Part shown: one piece after another, positions 57,101-64,000 of the stretch
Position numbering within the stretch: the first letter of the stretch is position 1
How the letters are laid out: each line of letters begins with the position of its first letter
NCBI GenBank assembly: GCA_026419775.2
Contig: JAOPGA020000288.1
Location: 62,001-126,000, forward strand
DNA: 64,000 bases
Direction: 5' to 3'
From: Acrasis kona
Lineage: Eukaryota > Heterolobosea > Eutetramitea > Acrasida > Acrasidae
The notes under the pieces: model-generated
Seen by the model: only the letters and a program-made list of their open reading frames with translations
Databases searched by the model: none
Told to the model about the DNA's origin: nothing
Translations under genes and position numbers: made by a program

Positions 57101-58351
57101 GAGGGATCTCCATGCCAGTTTGGAGGAATTGTTGACCATTATTTCCATCTCTTCCATATGGGTGGTGTACAGTGTTCTAAGAAGGTCATCTTTTTGTTTG
57201 AGGAGAATTCTTTCAACCGAACGGGCGCGAGAACGAATATCCATCCAAGATTTGTGTTCGTCATATAAGAAAGGGATTCCCAGAATCGAACATTCTGTTT
57301 CCAAGGTATTCATCAGTCTGGAGGAGTAGTTTTTGTCTAGAAACTGCATAATCTTCGCTTTTCGTTTCACTGTATGAATGTGATTGATTCGCTTATACAA
57401 TTGTTCAACTTCAGAAGAGTGAAAGGCTGGGCGAGGCTTGGAAGAATGTGCTGGTTTCTTGACAAAGTCGGAGACCGCTTGTGAGTATACTTGGTGGATG
57501 TCTTTGAGGGTGGTGTCTTGGGATATGCGTAAATGAGAAGTCGCTTCGGCATGAACCAAATGTATGTTTGGTTCTGTATAAGCGAACCGGGTGAGTTTAT
57601 CACCAATGGATTTGTCTAGGACTGTATATGAGAGGAGTACCGGTCGGTGGTCAGAGTCGTGGAATGTAATAACTTCGCTTGAGTCCAGTACTCTGGAAGT
57701 GACTGCCGTTACGTTAGAGATACCATACAAAATGTTATCGATGCAGTTTTCGGAGAATGTGGGCGAAGTTGTTGCTGAAGAGAGGTGAAATTTATCCATC
57801 AGGTTGAGCAGACGACGGCCGCATTGTGAAGATTCGTCAATTTCAACGTTGAAATCACCGGCGATAATTATGTCGTGTTTTTTCAATCGTGCACCTGTGA
57901 TCCATTCTTCAATTTCTTGTTCGATTTCCAACGATTCTTGATTTGATATGGTGTTGGCGTAATTCGTGGGGAGGTAGGCGCAAACAATGGTGGTAGGGTG
58001 GAGTTTGAGGTTTACCGAAATGCATACCGCTCGACCTTCGTACGTAGAGTTCTTCTGGGAGACGGTAATTACATTGTTTCGGAATCTCTTTTTCATGATG
58101 ATGAGCACTCCATGTTTCTTTTTGTTTGTAAGGCCATGTCCTATACATATGTAGCCGAGTTTTTCGAAACTGTGTTGGAGGGTGGGGAGTTCCGAATGGA
58201 GGTGGTGGGATTCTTGGATGCAGAGAATGTCAACGTCATATCGGGTGAGGAAGTTGACAATGTTGTGGGTGCGGTTTGTCAACGGTGGTTTGGTGGAAAT
58301 AAGTTTACCGTTGACATTCCAGGTGGCGATGGTGATGGAATCTTTAACCAT
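54176..58351 (-). CDS. LINE ORF2: APE endonuclease, reverse transcriptase, RNase H, CCHC zinc motif
   Basis: 1,391 residues, no stops. The apurinic-type endonuclease is complete: ATWNVNGK, DILCIQESH, IIIAGDFNVEID, and the closing FHDSDHRPVLL. The reverse transcriptase has RPIAVLPVIYRALLAIINRR, SLIDFTDAYGSVVHERL, TRGVPQGDPLSPTIFNLYIE and the active-site GYADDLALT. The RNase H follows, with VTVDASFINNTEPAGVGIVV, THAEIIGAIIVIKAL, VFIDNKNAVRM and HRGDRDNELADANA. The terminal zinc motif is CKLCGKDASLRHLLLDC. APE plus RT plus RNase H places it among I-, R1- or Tad-like LINEs. All catalytic carboxylates are present, so it could be mobile. Translation probably begins by re-initiation at the ORF1/ORF2 overlap. 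Confidence 0.95.
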   Translation of the reverse strand: MVKDSITIATWNVNGKLISTKPPLTNRTHNIVNFLTRYDVDILCIQESHHLHSELPTLQHSFEKLGYICIGHGLTNKKKHGVLIIMKKRFRNNVITVSQKNSTYEGRAVCISVNLKLHPTTIVCAYLPTNYANTISNQESLEIEQEIEEWITGARLKKHDIIIAGDFNVEIDESSQCGRRLLNLMDKFHLSSATTSPTFSENCIDNILYGISNVTAVTSRVLDSSEVITFHDSDHRPVLLSYTVLDKSIGDKLTRFAYTEPNIHLVHAEATSHLRISQDTTLKDIHQVYSQAVSDFVKKPAHSSKPRPAFHSSEVEQLYKRINHIHTVKRKAKIMQFLDKNYSSRLMNTLETECSILGIPFLYDEHKSWMDIRSRARSVERILLKQKDDLLRTLYTTHMEEMEIMVNNSSKLAWRSLKGWAPTFLPSEFLIDGEVCRDGLRIHEYIQSSFSKRYNPPDHLPPIPQESLDLLRRTSTPWADDTTSAFSEAVTIEEWTQAIESTSATPSIDGIHGKIWNSLPSDIQAHLPIVATRILRGEEEIPASMKEAYVSLIPKTSDPSDLLLLSKFRPIAVLPVIYRALLAIINRRLMDGLMKSSTLSSFQRGFIPNGSCSDLTTTMLALLTDAKQRKQDLFLSLIDFTDAYGSVVHERLFELLPLLGLPSQVTSLIQSIYKDHTIKVRTAYGLTEEIHVTRGVPQGDPLSPTIFNLYIEIIFRALMEEDKKSLGGNLLGYKIPHTPSLPIMGYADDLALTSNNLISRTSALNILSSHSKTLCLSINGSKSILISYVQKGGKVIMGDNPYSDFTIHKDISLPWRYLGVMFTFRPTVTHTRDRVKARFRTILPPLTSRLLHPCRTISMLSTIKGGVTRYFTSLGNISIPSTASMDSCFNNHVRRLLHFPPTCPTYLIHNPRSLGGLGMDPAWVIATISRIRNLLRILNCTFEPAAAATVNLLKQAANHTPSLTSRDPLVSSLAIMSAMNLRLARYRHNTNFLLSLPTGNTIEDSGTIDPLPVHDIPLLKVTVDASFINNTEPAGVGIVVTDAQSNHIIHTRSLQIPPCDSSTHAEIIGAIIVIKALPINSKVCVFIDNKNAVRMKQSSDRTGHLSTAFHYLARTKGIEASLRWIKGHRGDRDNELADANANAGRSCDPPIILTRTIIMAHSPRFVLIHGTHNINPNIPRIVRDYYLTHINPESSIKTTYDLPTHSESPHGISNMIWSITCSNRPALSLLRARCDQFYNRDLKNGSLLKCKLCGKDASLRHLLLDCQFVDIAIAELKHDINVVLNDHLLNDHSITLTWNNIDSHPNIHTNHLIIDLRGFISQNCYNHLRSAFNLIYRNDREKAVAETTSIIRNIFSLLGKHIFARTRNITYPSSDIQPVQDCLSDLDPLFQ

Positions 58352-59891
58352 TCTTAATGTGGGTGGGAGTCATGTTATTTGATTGAAGCGCTGCAAATAG
58401 TCCCCTCATGCACGTTGAAATATCGGACATGTCTTGTTTGGTGTTTGACATTGTTCCGACCATCATGGAAATTGATGTTTCCATCGAGAGGATCCTATTT
58501 TGGTAGGCTTCAATTTGATCTTCCAAAAATTGAATTCTCTCATGGAGGGATTCTTTTTCGGAGCGATCGATTGTTGGTATCTCGTGCTGGGTTTGTGTGA
58601 AATTTACATCGAAAGTATCTTCCGTGTTGTTAATTTCGTGGACTGATGTCTCAACGAGAACCCTTTTCGCTTTCTTGCCACGTCTCTTTCGGTATCTCCT
58701 CTTTTTTGTTTTCAACGTGGGTGGAGGTGTGCGGAGATGTGGTGGTGTTATGGCTTCAACCCAAGAGATAGTAGGGGATGCCGGTTTAGATGTGTTTGGG
58801 TAATTAATTACCACAGGTTCATTGGAGGTTTTCGGTGGGGTTGAGGTTGGTGGTTTCTTATACCTGGTAAGATAGTGGATCGGTACCCAGGTATAAGTCT
58901 TCTGTGAGAACTTATGCCTCTTGTTGTGGTAACGTCTCTTACTTCGCGCCGTCAACCAAAGGTCCTCCTGATTTGGTTTTGTAAACATTGGCGTAAGCGA
59001 ACCAATCTCGAACATGTATGATCTCTTGTTGTCTTTCCCTTTAGGTGCAATTTGTTTATAGGTCGAGTTTGCAACCTTATGAATTTGCTCAAAAGCGTTA
59101 AATGCAGATACGTAGTTGTCGTACACCTGTTTTTCAACTAGGATGTAGTCGGTTTTGCTTTTGTATTTGTCAAGTTCATCTTGGACTGTCTTGAGCTGGG
59201 CTCCAAGCTGAGACAACATGAACTGATGATTGGCTAAATCTGTTAAAGCCTGTTGATGCGAGTCAAGTGGGTTGTGTGGAATCAGTTGTGTATTTGGGTG
59301 GTAGGTGGTTACAGGTTGTGCATTTGGGTGGTGATAGGTGGTTACAGGTTGTGTAGTTTGGTTGCTGGGACTTGTATCAATGGGAGGTGTGCTTTGAAGT
59401 GCATGTGTGCCAAGTATCTGATTAGTGAATGAAAAACCCAGAGCATTCTGATCTTGTAGTGTGTCCGACATTAAAGCATCGAAATCATCTTGATTTATCA
59501 AACCCTCATCCAATTTCTTAGAAGGTGCCTGAGGATGGTATGAATCTATTTTATTCAAAATCAATCTCGAGGCCACAGCAGCTCTATCTTCTTTTGGTGG
59601 CTCCTCAGATGCTTTCTTTTTTTGCGCATTGTAGTCGGCTTGATACTTTGACGCAGCATCGGAAAGGTAGTCCGCATACTTGACAACTGTTTTTGCTAAT
59701 TCCTCCTTGGTTCCTGATACCTTTAGATTCTCCTTGCTTAATGCCTTCACTTCTTTCAACCATCTGATAAGCGTCTTCAGCTGGTCTACAGTGAGCTTGT
59801 TTATTGTATTTTCCAAGCCTTCACTCTTGTTACTGATCATAGTGATAACGTTAAGGATTTTTGCATCCAAGTGCATCTCTGATTTCGGCAT
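58344..59891 (-). CDS. LINE ORF1 with captured SAP-domain front half
   Basis: 515 residues from ATG 59891. After three unique residues (MPK) the next about 295 residues are the SAP gene of the same element (copy B of the 891-bp repeat). They contain the SAP motif (KLTVDQLKTLIRWLKEV), the Gln/Pro-rich middle and the coiled coil. From residue about 300 it is LINE-specific: basic (RYRKRRGKKAKRVLV), Pro/Thr-rich, and ending in a coiled coil (HERIQFLEDQIEAYQNRILS) typical of ORF1 RNA-binding trimers. Its stop overlaps the ORF2 start (ATGGTTAA). The SAP segment may give the ribonucleoprotein DNA or chromatin affinity. Confidence 0.8.
   Translation of the reverse strand: MPKSEMHLDAKILNVITMISNKSEGLENTINKLTVDQLKTLIRWLKEVKALSKENLKVSGTKEELAKTVVKYADYLSDAASKYQADYNAQKKKASEEPPKEDRAAVASRLILNKIDSYHPQAPSKKLDEGLINQDDFDALMSDTLQDQNALGFSFTNQILGTHALQSTPPIDTSPSNQTTQPVTTYHHPNAQPVTTYHPNTQLIPHNPLDSHQQALTDLANHQFMLSQLGAQLKTVQDELDKYKSKTDYILVEKQVYDNYVSAFNAFEQIHKVANSTYKQIAPKGKDNKRSYMFEIGSLTPMFTKPNQEDLWLTARSKRRYHNKRHKFSQKTYTWVPIHYLTRYKKPPTSTPPKTSNEPVVINYPNTSKPASPTISWVEAITPPHLRTPPPTLKTKKRRYRKRRGKKAKRVLVETSVHEINNTEDTFDVNFTQTQHEIPTIDRSEKESLHERIQFLEDQIEAYQNRILSMETSISMMVGTMSNTKQDMSDISTCMRGLFAALQSNNMTPTHIKNG
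58993..59883. repeat. 891-bp segment shared with SAP gene (copy B, in LINE ORF1)
   Basis: Gap-free match to 44490..45380. It begins at the TCAGAGATG around the SAP gene's start codon and ends abruptly at GTAAGCGAACC, where LINE-specific sequence starts. Confidence 0.9.
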
Positions 59892-60189
59892 GTTTTTAAA
59901 TAATTTTTAGCTTGCTCTAGTACTGAATTTATAGTACTGTAGAACTTCACCAGAACTGTATTCTTCAAACTCGAAATGCGTACTTCTTCATTGTAATCCA
60001 AGTATCTAGATCAGTACCTTTATATTGCTGTACGTAACTTGCCAAAAGACCATTATAAAAGCTTATGACAGTTGACATAATTCTATTTTAAAACTTCCGT
60101 CACTACTTCTAACAATTTCGAAGTAGAAAAAAAGTAGTACTTTTTGTACTCAACTGTTTATCAATTCCACCAACTTTTTCAGAAACATG
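59892..60189. other. Upstream region of the tnp2 gene and 5' end of the LINE
   Basis: Divergent promoter region between LINE ORF1 and the tnp2 gene. It contains AAAGTAGTACTTTTTGTACT near 60,130, resembling the subterminal AAAGTAG motif of the large element. Confidence 0.4.
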
Positions 60190-62445
60190 AAGCGAAGAAC
60201 TTGGCCAAGAAGATATTTTTGTAGTCGGCGGTATACACCATTCCTCTGATGATGACGATTCTGATATACTGATTTCCGGCCATCAAAGTAGCACTATCTC
60301 TTTTGAGGAAAAATTATATCCAGAAAATTGGATACCTCCAAACATCCCTCTAGCTAGCGCCATAATATCATTAACCAGCTTTGTTAATAGATTCAAGCTC
60401 AATGATGAATGTTTCAAGCAACTCGTTAATTTAATTAACTACGTAGCCCCTAACACAAACTTGCCAACAAATCATACAAAAGTTGAAAATGTGGTTATAT
60501 CTGAGCAACAGCAAATGACCAAACACTACTACTGTGAGGAGCATGGTAACATCCCCACAAACAAATGTGGCAGTTGCACAAAAAAATCAAGTTACTTTAT
60601 GTACAGGTCTATGGTGAATTTCTTTGGTGAAATGTGGAATGACAAGGATTTTGTTAACGACATGTTTACCTTTTACAAACAAGAGCCAGGATGTGGAGGT
60701 ACGTACACGGACATACATGATGGAGTGGAGTACAGGAAAATAGAACAATTTACTAGAAAGCCTGGGGGTTGTTCACTAACAATTGGTAGTGATGGAATTC
60801 GTTTAAGGAACATATGGGTTTTGTATGCCACAATCAATGAGCTTCCTTTAAAGATTCGATACCTTAGCCACAACGTCCTACCACTAGGACTATGGCAGGG
60901 CCAGCCAAACTTTTCCGTTTTCTTGTCACCATTTCTTAATGATATGAAAATGCTTCATCAAGGTGTCTCTTTCTCATTCAACAATAGTCTATTGCGTCCA
61001 AACTATGTAGAGAGGCCTCTTTCCAGATATCAAAGAATAAAATGTTGTGTGTATCTTCTTCTATGTACGTGTGACATCCCTGCACAAAGAAAAATGATTG
61101 GACACATCAATGCTGGAGGGTACTTCGCCTGTCCATTTTGTGAATTAGAGGGAGTTTATTGTAATAATTGTGTTTGTTACCCACCCAAAGAAAATGAAGG
61201 CGCCCTGAGAACAGAAGATCATTATAAAGAAGCTTACGAATACATTTCTACAAACAATCAGTCTTACAAAGGTATTCAGGCAGTTCCGAAATTGTGTGAG
61301 TTTCCAAAATGGATAACCCCAAACAGAATAACAATAGATCCCATGCATAATTTATGGGAGGGAATTACAAAACAAGTTGTCGAGTCATTCTTTAGAAACC
61401 CGAAATTCAAGTCGGAGACCTTCTACATCAAGAAGAATGTTTGGCTTGGTGAGATTAATAGAAAATGGATGAACTTGAAATTGCCCCTACACTTCCACAG
61501 GTACACAAGGTCACTCGAGCATTTTACTTCCTTCAAAGCTGTTGAGTTGAGAATTTTTATGGTGTACTTCTTTCCCTCTGTCATACTACCGATGATTCCA
61601 GAGGAAGCACGCAATATGGTATCATTTTTAATTGAAGCCGTACAGGTATTGATTGGGGAGAGTATAACCGCACAGCAACTAAGAGAAGCAAAGGAAAAGC
61701 TTACAAAATTTCAGGTGTGGTACATGCTTTTAGCAGGTAAGATGCTTCCACATGGTTAATCTAAACACTAACAACCATTTTAGGAGAAGATAGATGCACA
61801 AACAACATTCACTTGTTAGAACACTTAGCCGATTGTGTTGAGAAGTTTGGCCCACTTTGGACTTCTTCGTGTTTCCCTTGGGAGGATTTTAATGGTACCC
61901 TTGTGAAATGTATTACAGGAACAAACCAAGTACTCCAAAGCACCGCTCGAGTACTCACTCGTTATCGCAATGTTGCACGGGTCCAAAAATTAGTTCCTGA
62001 TTTAGGAACGCAGCGCCTCCTTAGTAAATTGAAAAGTCCTATATGGTATAAGAGATCTGAGATGGACGAGATCACATCCGAAGTTTATGGGGTTGGAAGA
62101 AAGACAGTAACAGATGTAAAAATAGAGTACAAAAAGGCTTTCATCAAAGGGACTTTTTACACCACCGCGGCTTCCAACTCAAAGAACAAATACAACAGTC
62201 ACACAGTTCTGGCAGACACTTCTAGAGGTAGACAATTTGTAGAAATACAGAGTTTGTTCAGAAACAATGGCGCCAAAGAACTCACAGCGTCAGTAAGTTT
62301 CTTCACTAACCGAGAAAGAGAGCATCCACAAATAATTGAATGCATTCCTCATACTGCCATAGTTAAGCTGTGTATTGCGGTGAACTCGGGAAATGAAGTC
62401 ATTGCCATACCTCTCATTGGCCCAAACAATGACATGACAATGTAG
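60190..62445 (+). CDS. tnp2-family (CACTA/Plavaka-like) transposase
   Basis: The frame is open from about 60190 to 61736. A 47-nt GTAAGA...TTTTAG intron (61737..61783) removes a stop and joins LLAG to EDRCTNN, then 61784..62445. No ATG was found at the front, so a 5' exon is probably missing from this model. tnp2 hallmarks: LYATINELPLKIRYLSHNV followed by GLWQGQPNF, the CPFCE cysteine block, DPMHNLWEGITKQVVESFF, and after the intron NIHLLEHLADCVEKFGPLW. The N-terminal part has a zinc-binding cluster (YYCEEHGNIPTNKCGSCTKK) and the acidic SSDDDDSD. The protein would cut and join the ends of a CACTA-type element, and it lies near the right end of the candidate giant element. Confidence 0.8.
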
Positions 62446-63189
62446 TTATTTTTATGAGTAACGGTAAGTAACATGTTTTTAAAATTAAATAACATTAGTC
62501 AGAAATCAACAAACTTTACTGCATACAACAGAAATAGGCAGCCATACAGTTTTCAAGACGTGTAGGATGAACAACTTTAAGAGGTGTGTACATCTCTCAT
62601 TCGTGTCTAAACAATTCAAGATGCACTCATGACCAATGACACCAGATGCTCATTTAATGAATGGAAATACAGTATGAGGCCGTTGTTTGGGTAGATAGTA
62701 CAATGGAATCAATAAACATTCGTTAGAAAATACTACTTTTATTAACATCACGAACTACTATTCGTAATACCTGCTAACACTTAAAAGCGTCTCTACTTGA
62801 ACTACTTTTTCTAACGAGCCGTTCTACTTTCGTTACTACTTTCACCCATGGTGTTGTACAACTTTAAAACCATCGGACACAACCAATCCGCAATTACTAA
62901 AAAATGTACGTAAAAAAAGAATTGCACAAAAAAAGAACATCGTATTTTGATACTTTTTGGCCTGAATTCTGGTACTTTCCCACCACTTTCTAGCCTTGAT
63001 TTTGCCATTTCGTACAAGAAAAAGAACTACTTTTGAAATCACGGGAGTGTCAATGAAAATAGTTCATCTACAGCTTACAACAATACTGTTTTATTAATAG
63101 TAATGATTTACTATTATGGTTGTTGTATATTAAGAATTAATCTATAAATATGTTTGTCTTCAGTTCTGTCAAACAAAAAAAAACACAAC
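62446..63189. other. Right subterminal region of the large element, then host promoter
   Basis: No ORF. From 62,730 to 63,046 there are several ACTACTTT motifs (AAAGTAGT on the other strand) and the inverted end TCCCGTGATTT. From 63,047 the sequence is taken as host flank leading to the membrane-protein gene. Confidence 0.5.
63141..63148 (+). promoter_or_regulatory. TATA-like box of the membrane-protein gene
   Basis: TATAAATA lies about 42-49 bp upstream of the ATG at 63190, the same sequence and spacing as upstream of the serine protease gene at 4995. Confidence 0.45.
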
Positions 63190-63831
63190 ATGTCAACAGC
63201 AACTACACTTGTCCCAACAACCGAACCAACAAAAACATTATATGTGCCTGGAGCAACTGTACCAGTTCAAGAAATAACAATTGGACACATTGTACCTCTT
63301 CCAACACCGAAGTTTGGGTTACCTCTAAAGATCAGTTTCGCTGCATCAACATTTATGATTGCAGTATTTAATATTGTAGTTTTGGTGCTTCAAGCTAGAA
63401 TAATTTATGAGTGGATGAACATCGGATACTACATTTCACAAGACAAAAGTATCGTGGATGGACTAGTGTGGAAAAGAGATGTAAATCGCATCATACCTAA
63501 GTTTGCAATGTTTGGATTAGCAACCAGCTCTTGTTCTCTTATATTAACGCCATTATTTGTTGTGGCACTATTTATGAATCCTGGAAGAATTGCCATGTTC
63601 AAAGTAGTTAGTGTCTGCAGTTTAATCGCAACAATTGTCTTGGCTATGGCTCAGACTTTTGTTTTTGCAGGTCCAATTTCATACCTACCAGCTAAAGTAG
63701 GATTCGTTCAATGGTTTTATCCTTTGAGTTTATCTATAACTCTTGTTTCATATACTTTACTTGCCATTGGAATTATGTATAGGATGAACGTAGTAAGAAA
63801 GAATTATTTGAGCTACGACCAACTTCAATAA
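63190..63831 (+). CDS. Four-span membrane protein of unknown function
   Basis: 213 residues from ATG 63190; an A-rich leader as in the protease gene. A Thr/Pro-rich cytosolic N-terminus is followed by four hydrophobic segments: ISFAASTFMIAVFNIVVLVL, MFGLATSSCSLILTPLFVVA, VVSVCSLIATIVLAMAQTFV and YPLSLSITLVSYTLLAIGIM. The C-terminus is short and basic and ends YDQLQ. No conserved family motif was recognised; the layout is tetraspanning, like claudin/PMP22-type or unnamed protist proteins. It is intact, outside the transposon region, and probably a host gene. Confidence 0.65.
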   Translation: MSTATTLVPTTEPTKTLYVPGATVPVQEITIGHIVPLPTPKFGLPLKISFAASTFMIAVFNIVVLVLQARIIYEWMNIGYYISQDKSIVDGLVWKRDVNRIIPKFAMFGLATSSCSLILTPLFVVALFMNPGRIAMFKVVSVCSLIATIVLAMAQTFVFAGPISYLPAKVGFVQWFYPLSLSITLVSYTLLAIGIMYRMNVVRKNYLSYDQLQ

Positions 63832-64000
63832 ACGACACCCTGATTTTTGTACAACCGCAGTGCTTGTTTAATTTAACATATATAATCTTACAGTGCATTA
63901 TTTAATTGATCTTGATCATTACTCATAATATCAGGTAAAACTATTCTTAATTTATATCCTGTTACTGTTCGGTAATTATTCACCAATAGGTGCAGACGAG
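63832..64000. other. 3' end of window
   Basis: AT-rich flank after the membrane-protein gene; nothing recognised before the window ends. Confidence 0.4.

Larger units (their letters stand above)
54036..59930 (-). mobile_element. Non-LTR retrotransposon (LINE), apparently intact
   Basis: Minus-strand element with two uninterrupted ORFs (515 and 1,391 residues) overlapping by 8 bp. The 3' UTR of about 140 bp ends with an AATAAA-like signal (near 54,035-54,055). No poly(A) tract or target duplication was found, so the outer limits are approximate. There are no ambiguous bases inside, unlike the neighbouring elements. Confidence 0.85.
42393..63046. mobile_element. Candidate giant CACTA-like element (20.65 kb) with tnp2 transposase
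   Basis: The sequence TCCCGTGATTT (42393-42403) recurs inverted at 63036-63046. Both ends also carry several copies of AAAGTAG oriented inward: near 42,484, 42,587 and 42,607 on the left, and near 62,731, 62,801, 62,832 and 63,028 on the right strand. This is like the subterminal repeats of CACTA elements. The right end continues outward to read CACTCCCGTG; the left reads GTTTCCCGTG, so the outermost bases do not match and no target duplication is clear. A tnp2-family transposase lies near the right end. Further insertions lie within (a KDZ-like unit, a LINE, a truncated piggyBac-like gene). The 11-bp match alone is modest evidence; the shared subterminal motif is the stronger part. Confidence 0.5.

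Overview
This is nuclear DNA of a unicellular eukaryote with the standard genetic code and about 60-65% AT. It carries conserved eukaryotic genes (CIAO1, TAF11, DIM1, CDC27/APC3, SF1) with tiny GT-AG introns of 35-48 nt, and likely ciliary genes (an EF-hand protein and a TSNAXIP1-like coiled-coil protein), so a flagellated free-living protist is likely. A heterolobosean-type amoeboflagellate is one possibility, but the sequence alone does not settle the lineage.

Bases 1-22,800 are a compact gene region. In order: an LRR protein cut by the window edge; CIAO1; an F-box protein with a degenerate G-alpha-like front half; a secreted serine protease; a kinase-like gene; a TSNAXIP1-like coiled-coil protein; TAF11 and DIM1 (divergent); a PH-domain protein; an EF-hand protein; CDC27 and a coiled-coil/PH protein (divergent); a RING protein; and SF1. 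Divergent start codons lie as little as 34 and 47 bp apart. Convergent genes can overlap at their stop codons.

Bases 22,800-42,400 are a graveyard of transposons: a broken Tc1/IS630-type transposase, an RNase H-bearing retroelement remnant, several unidentified decayed genes, a piggyBac transposase carrying a CXC domain, and a retrovirus-type integrase gene. Two nested insertions interrupt the integrase: a 3.06-kb piggyBac-type element and a 2.35-kb hAT element. Both have readable inverted repeats and target duplications, and removing them restores the integrase reading frame.

Bases 42,393-63,046 may be one large CACTA-like element (tnp2-family transposase, short inverted ends, AAAGTAG subterminal motifs). 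It holds several cargo genes and further insertions. Inside is a 6.4-kb two-gene unit bounded by CAGGGACGTGC inverted repeats. It encodes a large transposase-like protein (RNase H-fold region, DEDDh exonuclease, CXC, Ulp1-type protease) and a TET/JBP-like Fe(II)/2-oxoglutarate dioxygenase. That pairing is the most notable finding. Next to it lies an apparently intact LINE whose ORF1 begins with an 891-bp, gap-free copy of a SAP-domain gene found elsewhere in the element. The two copies differ mainly by G:C to A:T changes, many at CpG, as expected from methylcytosine decay. A four-span membrane protein gene follows at 63,190.
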